Below, piece after piece: positions 32,536-41,037 of a DNA stretch of 64,000 bases. A program made the position numbers and the translations under genes. The notes beneath the pieces were generated by a model. The model was not told where the DNA came from. It worked only from the letters and a program-made list of their open reading frames with translations, and ran no database searches. Each line of letters starts with the position of its first letter. The stretch's first letter is position 1. Source of the DNA: VGJW01 sp035286125 (GTDB lineage: Bacteria; Cyanobacteriota; Sericytochromatia; S15B-MN24; VGJW01); assembly GCA_035286125.1 (NCBI GenBank), contig JAYKIS010000013.1, forward strand, positions 1 through 64,000, read 5' to 3'.

Positions 32536-34617
32536 ATGTCTGTCGCCCAAGCCCAGCCCTCGCGCCGCGTCTCGATCGCGCTGCCCGGCCCGGATGAGAT
32601 CATCGAGGGCCTCTCGTGGATCCTGCTGGGCATCGCCCCCCTCCTGATCAATGTCTACAACGTCGATGCCTACCGGACGGTGCAGGCCACGACGTCGACG
32701 ATGCTGTTGCTGGTCATCGCGGCTACCTGGATCACCAAGGTGACGATCGATGGCCGCTGGGCAGCCTTGCGCGGGATGCCGCTATGGCCCGTACTGGCGG
32801 GGTTCTTCGCGTGGGTCGCCGCCACCGGTGCGCTGCAGACCCCCTCCCTGCCCATCACGGGCCTGAGCCTGCTCAACCTGGTGCTCTACATGGCGTGGGC
32901 CTTCATCGTTGCGGATCTGGGCGCGCGCGTGCCCGGCTTCCTCTGGCGCCTGATGGTGCCCATCGGCTTTGCCTTCCTCTTCAACAACATCACGGCCGTG
33001 CTGCAGCACCGCGGCTACCTGTTCCAGGGCGCCAGCCAGGATGGCTACACCGGCCTCTATGCGCTGTGGCCCTTCAAGGGACAGGGGGTGTCCAACTACT
33101 TTGCGGGCTTGCAGGCCCCGTCCCGTCTCGGCTCGGCTGCGGGCACCCTGGGCAACCAGAACGTGCTGGGCGGTTACCTGACGGCCACCGTGCCCTTGTT
33201 CACGCTGATGCCTCTCGTGGTCCTGGCCCGCTGGCAGGATTGCTGCCGCTGGTGTGCGCGAACGTGGCCGGGTCTGGGCGCCGAGGGAGCGCGTCTCCCG
33301 GTCTTCGCATTCTTCGGGTTCCTCTTCGTGAATGCCGGCCTGGCTTTCGCGTCCTTGCTGGCCACCGACACCCGTGGTGCCTGGTTGGGCGTGGCCGGCA
33401 CCTTCGTCGTGGGCCTGCTCGTCGTTCCGGCGTTCTTCCGCAAGCGCATCGAGCAGGTGCCCGGTCGCCAACGCGCCAGCGTGGGCATCGGCCTGGTCGC
33501 CTTCGTGGTTCTGCTGACGGGTCTCGCCTTCTCGGCGGGGGTCACGCCCAGGATGTTGCAGGAAAAGCTCAGCAACACCTGGACCATCAAGCAGCGCCTC
33601 GTGGCATGGCAGGTGGCGGCCGAAATGGCCAAGGACCAGCCGGTGGTGGGACAGGGCGTCGGCACCTACAAGATCCACTACTTCAAGTTTCTGGCCCGGC
33701 ATTTCGACGGCAAGCCCGTCCCCGTCTACATGCACCATCGCTACGTGCAGGCCCACAACGACTTCATCCAGCTTGCGGGCGAGGCAGGCTGGATCGGCCT
33801 GCTGCTGGGCCTGGGCGTGCTCGGCATCTTCTGGACGGGCATTCCCCGGTGGCTGTGGCGGCGCCAGCCCGAGGCCAGCGAGGCTCTTCTGGTGCTGGGA
33901 GCCGGATTGGGCACGCTGGGCATGGCGGTATTTGCCGTCTCGGGCTTTCCTTTCCACATCGCGGCCTCATCGGCCGTCTTCGCGACCCTGGTCGGTATCG
34001 TGCTGGCCCCGCAGTGGCGGGAACGCCTGGAAGCCCGGGCTGCTGTCGCTGCCGAGGCAACCGAGGGTTCGGAGCCCGGTCTGCCCGGCACGACAGCCGC
34101 TCCCGAAGCCACGTCAACGACCGGTACGCCTGCCTGGATCGCCAGCGGTGTCGTGGCGGGCCTCGCCCTGTCGAGCGGGATGGGCGTCCTGCGCCACTAC
34201 GAGGCCGACATGCTGACCAAGGCCGGCATGGACCTGTACAAGCAGGGGGACTATGCCACGGCCCTTGACCGGCTCGAATCCGCCGTCTCGCGGGACCCCG
34301 AGCGGGGAGATGCCCGATTGGTGCTGGGCATCCTCTACATGATGACCCGACGCTGCACCAAGGCCGAGGAACAGTTCCTCCGGGCCCAGACCAGCTACGA
34401 CGACGTCACGCTTCATTACTACATGGGCCGTCTCTACGAAGGCCTGTCACGTCGCAGCGAGGCGCGGGACGAGTATCTGAAGGCACGGTCCTACTTCCCC
34501 GAGGGCGAAGAAGTGCGCAAGGCGGTCGATCGCCGTCTGGCGTTGCTCGAGAGTGGCAAGCTGGATCCTGCGGCCGTCGGGGCGTGCAATCCCGCCAGTC
34601 GCCCGGCGAGCCCCTGA
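32536..34617 (+). CDS. O-antigen ligase/polymerase-like membrane protein with C-terminal TPR repeats
   Basis: Membrane protein of 693 residues with about 12 hydrophobic segments in the first 520 residues and a soluble C-terminus. It has the Wzy/WaaL family marks: GTLGNQNVLGGYLTATVPLF, SLLATDTRGAWLGVAG, and the large periplasmic loop PVVGQGVGTYKIHYF...YVQAHNDFIQLAGEAGWIG with the conserved His. After residue 560, KAGMDLYKQGDYATALDRLE, LGILYMMTRRCTKAEEQFLR and YYMGRLYEGLSRRSEARDEY form TPR repeats. Such ligase-TPR fusions may bind the acceptor or protein to be glycosylated. Could act as polymerase, ligase or protein O-oligosaccharyltransferase. Confidence 0.82.
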   Translation: MSVAQAQPSRRVSIALPGPDEIIEGLSWILLGIAPLLINVYNVDAYRTVQATTSTMLLLVIAATWITKVTIDGRWAALRGMPLWPVLAGFFAWVAATGALQTPSLPITGLSLLNLVLYMAWAFIVADLGARVPGFLWRLMVPIGFAFLFNNITAVLQHRGYLFQGASQDGYTGLYALWPFKGQGVSNYFAGLQAPSRLGSAAGTLGNQNVLGGYLTATVPLFTLMPLVVLARWQDCCRWCARTWPGLGAEGARLPVFAFFGFLFVNAGLAFASLLATDTRGAWLGVAGTFVVGLLVVPAFFRKRIEQVPGRQRASVGIGLVAFVVLLTGLAFSAGVTPRMLQEKLSNTWTIKQRLVAWQVAAEMAKDQPVVGQGVGTYKIHYFKFLARHFDGKPVPVYMHHRYVQAHNDFIQLAGEAGWIGLLLGLGVLGIFWTGIPRWLWRRQPEASEALLVLGAGLGTLGMAVFAVSGFPFHIAASSAVFATLVGIVLAPQWRERLEARAAVAAEATEGSEPGLPGTTAAPEATSTTGTPAWIASGVVAGLALSSGMGVLRHYEADMLTKAGMDLYKQGDYATALDRLESAVSRDPERGDARLVLGILYMMTRRCTKAEEQFLRAQTSYDDVTLHYYMGRLYEGLSRRSEARDEYLKARSYFPEGEEVRKAVDRRLALLESGKLDPAAVGACNPASRPASP

Positions 34618-34623
34618 CCGTCT

Positions 34624-35361
34624 TCAGCGATCCTGCGCCGTGGGGCGCAGGACGATCTCGCCGATGCAGACGTGCGCCGGCCGGGTGACGCACCAACCGA
34701 TCGCATCGGCGACGTCCGCGGGTTCCAGGGGCGTCATCGTACCGGCCCAGCGTGCGAGGGCCTCACGTGTCGCCTCATGCGGGATGCCCGCCTGCAACTC
34801 GGTCGCGACGAGGCCAGGCGAGATCAGGGTGACCCTGATGCCCAGGCGTGCCGTCTCGCGGCGCAGGGCCTCGCCAAAGGCCCTGAGTCCGGCCTTGGTC
34901 GCCGAGTAGCCGGCGCCTGTCGGTGCCGCCGCCAGGCCCGCTACGGAAGCCACCAGGATGATGTCGCCGCCGCCGGCGGCCTCGAGGGGGGCGAGGCTCG
35001 CCTGAGCCAAGGTGATCGCGCTCGTCAGGTTGACTTCAATCATCGTGCGCCACGCGTCGAGGTCTGCCTCGGCAACGGGGGCAAGGGGCATGATGCCGGC
35101 GTTGGCCACAAGGATGTCGAGGCCCCCCCAGTGTTCCCGTACCTCAGGTACGAGCGTCCGGGCCTGCCCGGGCTCACCGAGATCGCAGGGGTGGATGGAA
35201 ACCTCATCGCCCAGCTCAGCCGCCAGGGCCCTGAGGCGGTCCGCGCGCCGGGCAGCGAGCGCCACGTGGGCCCCGAGCCCGTGCAGGTGGCGGGCCACGG
35301 CCTCCCCGATACCGGCGGAGGCCCCTGTGACGAGTGCCGTCCTGCCTGCCAGTGGCTTCAC
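34624..35361 (-). CDS. Short-chain dehydrogenase/reductase (SDR)
   Basis: Classical SDR of 245 residues using NAD(P). Cofactor loop TALVTGASAGIGEAVARHL at the N-terminus, CDLGEPGQA, NAGIMPLAPV, catalytic Ser in ILVASVAGLAAAP and YxxxK in GYSATKAGLRAFGEALRRE, then ISPGLVATEL. The C-terminal RPAHVCIGEIVLRPTAQ resembles the YdfG-like subgroup, which reduces 3-hydroxy acids or similar alcohols; the substrate is not determined. GTG 35361 overlaps the EF-hand gene stop by 4 bases, so translation is coupled. Convergent with the ligase gene, 6 bases away. Confidence 0.85.
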   Translation of the reverse strand: MKPLAGRTALVTGASAGIGEAVARHLHGLGAHVALAARRADRLRALAAELGDEVSIHPCDLGEPGQARTLVPEVREHWGGLDILVANAGIMPLAPVAEADLDAWRTMIEVNLTSAITLAQASLAPLEAAGGGDIILVASVAGLAAAPTGAGYSATKAGLRAFGEALRRETARLGIRVTLISPGLVATELQAGIPHEATREALARWAGTMTPLEPADVADAIGWCVTRPAHVCIGEIVLRPTAQDR

Positions 35362-36524
35362 GAAGCCGACGGCTCCGGCCCTTCGGCGAACCACACGTCT
35401 TCCGTCAGGTGGCGCTTGCCGTTCTGGACGAACCACGACGTCATGCGCAGGTCCTCGCGGCTCTCCACCCACTTGATGCGCGAGCCCAGCTCGGTAATGC
35501 CGAGGCTCTTCAGGTCGGAGAGCTCATCTGGTTGGGGCAGGGCATCGTGGTTGAGGTCCCGCCAGACCTTGAGCCCGTCCAGTTCCGTACCCTTCAGCAC
35601 ACCGAGGCCGGGGGGCAGGCGCTTGCCGGCGCTGGCGAGGCGGGCCTCGCGATCGAAGAGGGCGCCCAGCTTGGCATAGCCGTTCCCGAATCGCTGGCCG
35701 CCGAACAGGTCGTTGCCGTCGAGGGCCTTGCCTTCGGCCGCTGCGCGCGATACGCGACCCTCGCGGTCATCGACGAGGAAGCCGTCGCCGCCCCCCTTGA
35801 GCCATTCGAAGCGGCCGGCCTTGCCGATGGCCTTCAGGTCGAACAGCACGGAGTCCGTCGGGTTGAAGCCCTTGGCGGTATCGAAGCGGATGTAGCCCGA
35901 AGCCTTGCCCGTGACCTCGATGCGGCCCGAATGGTCCAGGTCCAGGGCCACCGGGCTCGATAGGGCCATCGCGACCACGGGCAGGTCCCGACCGTTGGCG
36001 TTGACGGTGAAGCCCTCGCTGTAGTGATAGTAGCCGGCGGCCGCGGCGGCGTTGTAGCTGCCGCGGTTGGCCACGGACGACGTGGGTACCCGGCCGACGA
36101 TCTGGCCGTGCTCGGTGAAGACCAGGGCGGAGCCCGGCGGAATCTCGGTGTTCAGCAACTCCGAATTCCGTCTGAGTGCGGTCGCGATGTCCTCGGCGTA
36201 GCGATGGCCGCGCTGGTTCTGGTACCACTTGCCGAAGAACAGCTGACCCGGCGTGCGGTAGCCCTCCCTCCACCGATCCCATTGGGTGCTGTTGTCGGCT
36301 CGGGCATAGATGAAGATCCGGGGCAGTTCGTAGACGAGGCGTTCGTGGAACTGCGTGCGGCTGACGGTGTAGCAGCCGGTCGCTTCACGCCGGATGACGG
36401 GTGCGTCCCAGCGACTGCGTGTCTCGCCCTCGTGGGCTTCCGCCCGCCACGTGCCACTGACGCTCATCGACAGCAGCGCCGTCGTCGCGACCCATCTGCC
36501 CAGCCGGGAGTTTGCCATCTTCAT
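35358..36524 (-). CDS. Exported protein with EF-hand-like calcium motifs
   Basis: Secreted protein of 388 residues. A signal peptide (RWVATTALLSMSVSGTWRAEA) is followed by an unrecognised region. From the middle on, two EF-hand-type loops are visible: DLDHSGRIEVTGK and RDLNHDALPQPDEL, with Asp, Asn and Glu at the calcium-binding positions. Between them, FDLKAIGKAGRFEWLKGGGD and FLVDDREGRVSRAAAEGKAL resemble the repeated pattern of bacterial extracellular calcium-binding proteins that carry dockerin-like loops. Likely folds in the periplasm or outside with calcium. Partner unknown. Positioned between the ABC permeases and the SDR gene, on the same strand. Confidence 0.65.
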   Translation of the reverse strand: MKMANSRLGRWVATTALLSMSVSGTWRAEAHEGETRSRWDAPVIRREATGCYTVSRTQFHERLVYELPRIFIYARADNSTQWDRWREGYRTPGQLFFGKWYQNQRGHRYAEDIATALRRNSELLNTEIPPGSALVFTEHGQIVGRVPTSSVANRGSYNAAAAAGYYHYSEGFTVNANGRDLPVVAMALSSPVALDLDHSGRIEVTGKASGYIRFDTAKGFNPTDSVLFDLKAIGKAGRFEWLKGGGDGFLVDDREGRVSRAAAEGKALDGNDLFGGQRFGNGYAKLGALFDREARLASAGKRLPPGLGVLKGTELDGLKVWRDLNHDALPQPDELSDLKSLGITELGSRIKWVESREDLRMTSWFVQNGKRHLTEDVWFAEGPEPSAS

Positions 36525-36563
36525 GACAATGTTCTACCCGGCCGCGAGGCTCGCTGGTGGCTG

Positions 36564-37739
36564 TCAGACCCGTCGCTTGCTGTCGAAGGCGTCCCGCAGG
36601 CCATCCCCGAGGAAGTTCCACGCGACGGTCACGAACACGATGGCCACGCCGGGTGCCAGCAGCCACGGATGGGTGACCAGGTCCGAGACATTCAGGGCCG
36701 GCTCGAGCATGTTGCCCCACGAGGCATCCGGCGGTTGCACGCCCAGGCCCAGCAACGAGAGCACGCTCTCGCCGTAGATGTAGCCCGGGATGGACAGCGA
36801 GACCGAAATGACGACCCACGTCGCCGTCTGGGGCAAGAGATGGCGGGTGATGATCCAGAGGTGGCCGGCACCCGCGGCACGTGCGGCCTCGATGTATTCC
36901 TGATGCTTGAGCGACAGCACCATGCCGCGGATGACGCGGGCGAGGCCCGCCCAGCCCAGGAAGGACAGGATGATCGTGATGACGTAGAAGCGCTGGGTGG
37001 GCGTGATGTCCCACTTGTAGGTGACACCGAACAGCGCCAGCAGCAGGTAGAAGGTGGGGAAGGCCAGCACCGTCTCGACGAGCCACATCAGCACGGTGTC
37101 GATCCAGCCGCCGAAGTAGCCCGCGGCACCACCCACGAGCGTGCCCACCGGAATGACGATCAGCAGGGCAATGATGCCGACCGTGAGGGAGACGCGGGCG
37201 CCGAAGAGCAGACGCGAGAACTGGTCGCGTCCGGCATTGTCCGCACCCAGAAGATAGATGGGTGCCGTCTGGCCCTCGATGCCGAAGACGTGACGGTCGC
37301 CCGGAATCAGGCCCAGGATGCGGTAGGGTTCACCCTTGACCCAGAAGGCCAGGCTGTGTCGGACCGTCCGGTCCTCCTGCCACTCGCCCAGCGTCATGGT
37401 GGCCGGCGCACCGGCCTGGAAGATGGCCGAGTAGTCATCCTGCTTCTTGCGGTCGTAGATGAACGGTGCGTGCCAGTTGCCCGCATCATCGCGCAAGTGG
37501 ATCTCGGCCGGCGGCTGGAAGGCCCGGTTGCGGTCTTCCGAGAGGGGCGAGTAAGGGGCGAAGACATCGGCCAGCGCCATGACGAGGTAGACGGCGAGCA
37601 GCAGCCACAGGGCGATGAAGGCCGGACGATGCTTGCGGAAACGGCGCCAGAAGCGGGTCCGGGCCGAGATGGGCGGAGGCAGCGCATCAGCGGCGGGCCG
37701 TGCGGATGGCGGGGTGGCGGAGAGGGTGTCCTGCGACAT
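36564..37739 (-). CDS. ABC transporter permease, oligopeptide/dipeptide type (OppC/DppC-like)
   Basis: Inner-membrane permease of 391 residues. Six membrane segments are seen, the first at FIALWLLLAVYLVMALADVF. A long periplasmic loop of about 120 residues follows, larger than in typical DppC, then LLGADNAGRDQFSRLLFGAR, the family motif. The cytoplasmic EAA loop is YIEAARAAGAGHLWIITRHL. C-terminal GDGLRDAFDSKRRV is the usual ending. Paired with the DppB-like gene 4 bases upstream and the binding protein beyond it. ATG 37739 chosen; a longer frame has no family support. Confidence 0.9.
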   Translation of the reverse strand: MSQDTLSATPPSARPAADALPPPISARTRFWRRFRKHRPAFIALWLLLAVYLVMALADVFAPYSPLSEDRNRAFQPPAEIHLRDDAGNWHAPFIYDRKKQDDYSAIFQAGAPATMTLGEWQEDRTVRHSLAFWVKGEPYRILGLIPGDRHVFGIEGQTAPIYLLGADNAGRDQFSRLLFGARVSLTVGIIALLIVIPVGTLVGGAAGYFGGWIDTVLMWLVETVLAFPTFYLLLALFGVTYKWDITPTQRFYVITIILSFLGWAGLARVIRGMVLSLKHQEYIEAARAAGAGHLWIITRHLLPQTATWVVISVSLSIPGYIYGESVLSLLGLGVQPPDASWGNMLEPALNVSDLVTHPWLLAPGVAIVFVTVAWNFLGDGLRDAFDSKRRV

Positions 37740-37743
37740 CGGG

Positions 37744-38739
37744 TCAGGCTTCCAGCTTGATGCGGGGGTCGGACAGGGCCAGCAGGACATCGGCCAGCAG
37801 GTTGCCCAGCAAGAGCATCAGGGCACCCGTCATGACGCCCGCCATGGCGAGGTTCACATCCTGCTTGAGCAGGGCGTCCAGCATCATCTGCCCCAGGCCG
37901 GGCCACGAGATGATGTTCTCGATGATGGCGAAGCCCGAGAGCAGGCTCGCGAACTCGAAGCCCAGCAGCGTGATCATCGGGTTCAGGGCGTTGCGCACGG
38001 CGTGCCGGTAGATGACGGTGCGCTCGGGGAGGCCCTTGGCGCGGGCCGTGCGGACGTACTCTTCACCCAGCACGTCCAGCAGGTTGCCGCGCATGCGCCG
38101 TTGCAGGATGGCAATGGAGCCGATGCCGACGGCCAGGACCGGTATCAGCAGGTGCCACAAGTGGTCGACCGCCTGCTGCACGGGGTTCATCAGGGCGTAG
38201 TCCGGGCTCGTCATCCCCCCGATGGGGAAGAAGCCCGGGTGGCTCTGGTTCCACCACGCTGCGCCCATCAGGAGCAGGATGGCCAGGAAGAAGTCCGGTA
38301 CGCCCAGAAAGAAGAAGGTGATCGAGGAGAAGACCTTTTCGAACCACGAGTACTGCCTGACGGCCATCAGGATGCCCAGGGGCAGCGCGATCAGCCACGT
38401 GAACAGGAATGCTGCCACCCCCAGCACGAGCGTGGCCTGCAACTTCATCCGGATCAGCGTCGAGACCTTCTCACGGTAGTCGTACGACTCGCCCAGATCG
38501 CCCGTGGCGAAGTTCTGCGCCCACTTCAGGTATTGGATGGGGATGGGCTTGTCGAGGCCCAGACGCGCGCGTTCCCGATCAATGGCCTCCTGGCTGACCG
38601 TGGGGTTGTTCATCATCTTGTTCGAGACGTAGTCGCCCGGGGCGAGCTTCGAGATGCCGAACGTGATGACCGAGATCAGCAGCAGCTTCGGCAGCATCTG
38701 CAGCAGCCGTTGCAAGATGTATCGGAACATGCGGGCCAT
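37744..38739 (-). CDS. ABC transporter permease, oligopeptide/dipeptide type (OppB/DppB-like)
   Basis: Inner-membrane permease of 331 residues with six helices. N-terminal MFRYILQRLLQMLPKLLLIS and FGISKLAPGD are typical of the DppB/OppB family, followed by RLGLDKPIPIQYLKWAQNFA, GDLGESYDYREKVSTLI, and the EAA loop YVRTARAKGLPERTVIYRHA. Ends LLADVLLALSDPRIKLE, the conserved C-terminus. Start ATG 38739 (ATG 38730 also possible). Separated from the binding-protein gene by a 102-base gap holding a strong hairpin, and followed after 4 bases by the DppC-like gene. Confidence 0.93.
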   Translation of the reverse strand: MARMFRYILQRLLQMLPKLLLISVITFGISKLAPGDYVSNKMMNNPTVSQEAIDRERARLGLDKPIPIQYLKWAQNFATGDLGESYDYREKVSTLIRMKLQATLVLGVAAFLFTWLIALPLGILMAVRQYSWFEKVFSSITFFFLGVPDFFLAILLLMGAAWWNQSHPGFFPIGGMTSPDYALMNPVQQAVDHLWHLLIPVLAVGIGSIAILQRRMRGNLLDVLGEEYVRTARAKGLPERTVIYRHAVRNALNPMITLLGFEFASLLSGFAIIENIISWPGLGQMMLDALLKQDVNLAMAGVMTGALMLLLGNLLADVLLALSDPRIKLEA

Positions 38740-38772
38740 TGTACGGCCTGCGCACGCAACACGCCATGATGA

Positions 38773-38810
38773 ACGGGCGAGGATTGGGCCGGCGCCCGTT
38801 CCTCGCCCGT
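38773..38810 (-). other. Intercistronic hairpin between binding protein and permease genes
   Basis: Perfect 10-bp inverted repeat, 38773-38782 pairing with 38801-38810, with a small inner stem (GGGC/GCCC) in the loop. It lies between the substrate-binding-protein stop and the permease start. No T tract follows, so it is more likely an RNA-stabilising or attenuating structure than a full terminator. Such elements commonly let the binding protein be made in excess over the permeases. Structure seen; role inferred. Confidence 0.5.
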
Positions 38811-38841
38811 ACCGATGGCCGCCTTCGCCGTCTTCCGGCGA

Positions 38842-40698
38842 TCAGTCGAGTTGGTAGAGGCCCCAGATGTTCCAGATGGGACCGCCGATGGGCGTGACCT
38901 TGAGGTTGCCGTACTTGTTGCGGACCGGGTAGAGCTGGATGCGGTTCGCGATGTAGAGGTAGGGCACCTGCTCCGAGATCAGGCGCTGGAAGCCGTGGTA
39001 GATCTCCTTGCGCTTCGTCTCGTCGAGCGTCGTCGCGCCCTTCTCGAAGAGCTTGTCGACCTCGAGTTCCCAGGGCTCGGCCTGCCACTTGGTGCTCTTG
39101 GCCAGCTTCTGGTTGAACATGTGCAGGCGTCCCTGCGAATTCCAGATGTTGCGGCCGTTGGCCGGGTCGAGCGACCCCGTGAACCCCATCAGCACGCCTT
39201 CCCAGTCCAGCGAGCTGGACGTCTTTTCGACCAGCACGTTGAAGGTGATGGGCTGGAACTTGAGGTCGATGCCCAGCTTGGCAAAGTCGGTCTTGAGAAT
39301 CTGGGCGATCTGCTTGCGTTCGCTGTTTTCCGAGTTGGTGTTGAGCGTGAAGCTGACGGCGTTGCCCTTGGGGTCCTTGAGCACGCCCGAGGCGTCCTTG
39401 CGGTAGCCGGCTTCCGCCAGGATCTGCTGGGCCTTGGCGATGTCGAAGGGGTAGACCGTGACGTCCTTCGAGTAGAAGGGGCTGGTCTGGCTCTCGCACG
39501 AGATCTGCGGCTGGGCGATGCCCAGGTAGACGTTCTTGATGATGCTCTGCTTGTCGATGGCGTGGGCCAGGGCGCGACGGAAACGCACGTCGCGGAACCA
39601 GGCGCTCTTGACCGGGTCGACATAGGGCGTGCCGTCCGGCCGGACGTCACGGTTCTGGTTGAGCGTCAGGAAGAGCGTCCCGAAGTCCGGTCCCGCCTGG
39701 TAGATGGTGAAATTGCCGGACTTCTGCTTGGGTTGCAGGGCGCCGAAGTCCTGGCCGCGCAGCGGCGCATCGACGAACAGCACGTCCGTCTCGCCGCTCG
39801 TGAACTTCAGGACGCCGGCGTTCTGGTCCTTGACGATGAAGATGACCATGCCGTCCAGGTAGGGCAGGCGGTTCCCCTTGCCGTCGACGCGCCAGTAGTA
39901 GGGGTTGCGCTTGTAGACGATGCGTTGCGAGGGGACGAACTCGGCAAAGACGAATGGCCCCGAGCCGGGGATGGTCGTGACATCCGTGGCGATGGTCCAC
40001 ATCTCGTTGAACCTGGGCTTGCCTGTCTTGGGGTCCTTCTCCTTGACCGACGCCTCGAGGGCGTGCCTGGGCAGGATCGGCAGCGCCGCGAAGGTCCGCA
40101 GGAAAGGTGCGAAGGGCTTGGGCGTCCGGACCTGAATGCGCAGGTTGTCCAGCTTGCGGACGGTCGGGAGCGCGTCGCCGATCGTCAGGATGTCCCGCCA
40201 GTCGGTCGGGATATCGGGGTTGAAGACGATCTGGTTGAAGGTGAAATCGACGTCATCCGCTGTGAGGGGCTTGCCGTCGGACCACTGCAGGCCTTTGCGC
40301 AGCGTGAAGGTGTAGGTGAGGTTGTCCTTGGAAACCTCCCACTTCTCGGCCAGGGCTTCCTGCATCTTGCCCGTGAGCGCGTTGGTCTCCGCCATGCCCT
40401 CGAAGAGGAAATTGAGGGGCGTGGTCGAGGAGGTCTCCTGAGCAAGCGCCAGATTGAAGGTCTTGGGGTCCGAAATCATGGCGGCCATCAGGCGACCACC
40501 GTAGGTACCCACCCCTGCCTTGAGCGCATCGGTCGGCGGCGTCTCGACGCGGGCCGGCGTGACGGTCGTGGCGTCCTTGGGCCATTCGGGCGTGCCGCCC
40601 TTGGGCGTCGTCGACCCACTGCGGTCGGAGCCTGTACAGGCGACCAGCAACGCGGTGCTGGCGGCCAGCAGGCCCCGGATGAGGCGGTTCGAGGTCAT
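38842..40698 (-). CDS. ABC transporter substrate-binding lipoprotein, family 5 (peptide-type)
   Basis: Extracytoplasmic solute-binding protein of 618 residues anchored as a lipoprotein: signal NRLIRGLLAASTALLVAC with lipobox LVAC. Family 5 features: GRLMAAMISDPKTFNLALAQ, the core YTFTLRKGLQWSDGKPLTAD, VDFTFNQIVFNPD, PSQRIVYKRNPYYWR, RFRRALAHAIDKQSIIKNVY and the C-terminal EVDKLFEKGATTLDETKRKE block. Binds peptides, sugars or other oligomers. It pairs with the two permeases downstream. No ATP-binding subunit gene is in the window, so the ATPases must be elsewhere. Confidence 0.93.
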   Translation of the reverse strand: MTSNRLIRGLLAASTALLVACTGSDRSGSTTPKGGTPEWPKDATTVTPARVETPPTDALKAGVGTYGGRLMAAMISDPKTFNLALAQETSSTTPLNFLFEGMAETNALTGKMQEALAEKWEVSKDNLTYTFTLRKGLQWSDGKPLTADDVDFTFNQIVFNPDIPTDWRDILTIGDALPTVRKLDNLRIQVRTPKPFAPFLRTFAALPILPRHALEASVKEKDPKTGKPRFNEMWTIATDVTTIPGSGPFVFAEFVPSQRIVYKRNPYYWRVDGKGNRLPYLDGMVIFIVKDQNAGVLKFTSGETDVLFVDAPLRGQDFGALQPKQKSGNFTIYQAGPDFGTLFLTLNQNRDVRPDGTPYVDPVKSAWFRDVRFRRALAHAIDKQSIIKNVYLGIAQPQISCESQTSPFYSKDVTVYPFDIAKAQQILAEAGYRKDASGVLKDPKGNAVSFTLNTNSENSERKQIAQILKTDFAKLGIDLKFQPITFNVLVEKTSSSLDWEGVLMGFTGSLDPANGRNIWNSQGRLHMFNQKLAKSTKWQAEPWELEVDKLFEKGATTLDETKRKEIYHGFQRLISEQVPYLYIANRIQLYPVRNKYGNLKVTPIGGPIWNIWGLYQLD

Positions 40699-40755
40699 GG
40701 CTGCGACTCCGGCGTGGATGGGGATGCGGCGAGCGGATCGACGGGGCGACCGGCG

Positions 40756-40995
40756 TCAGAGGGTCGGGCGTGCCAGGACCGCGAGGCCGATGGCCGTGAG
40801 GAACCACGCGGCCGTGATGAAGGCCGTGACACGGTTGAGGCCGGCCTCGACGCCCTTCTGGCTGCCGAAGACGTGGGCGGAACCCCCGATGCCGGCAAGA
40901 CCTTCTCCCTTGGCGGAGTGCAGCAGGACACCCACGATCAGCGCGAGCGAGAGCGTGAGCTGCAGGGCGGTCAGGACGATTTCGAGAAACTTCAC
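40756..40995 (-). CDS. secG: Preprotein translocase subunit SecG
   Basis: Small inner-membrane protein of 79 residues with two helices (VLTALQLTLSLALIVGVLLH and AFITAAWFLTAIGLAVLA) joined by a Gly-rich loop AKGEGLAGIGGSAHVFGSQK, characteristic of SecG. It assists SecYE-mediated export. GTG start at 40995 lies inside a perfect 12-base palindrome (TTCACCGGTGAA, 40991-41002). AAGGAAGG lies about 10 bases upstream and a TATAAA box at 41025-41030, so it may have its own promoter after accA. The palindrome could be a small hairpin at the start codon. Confidence 0.88.
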   Translation of the reverse strand: MKFLEIVLTALQLTLSLALIVGVLLHSAKGEGLAGIGGSAHVFGSQKGVEAGLNRVTAFITAAWFLTAIGLAVLARPTL

Positions 40996-41037
40996 CGGTG
41001 AAGGGCCTTCCTTGTCTTGATGATTTTATAACACGGG

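Noticed and set aside
36024..37760. 578-codon plus-strand frame opposite the DppC-like and EF-hand genes
   Set aside because: Crosses the boundary of two supported minus-strand genes and has no motif.
38815..41001. 728-codon plus-strand frame opposite the binding protein and secG
   Set aside because: The minus strand encodes a textbook family 5 binding lipoprotein and SecG; the plus-strand product is low-complexity and matches nothing.
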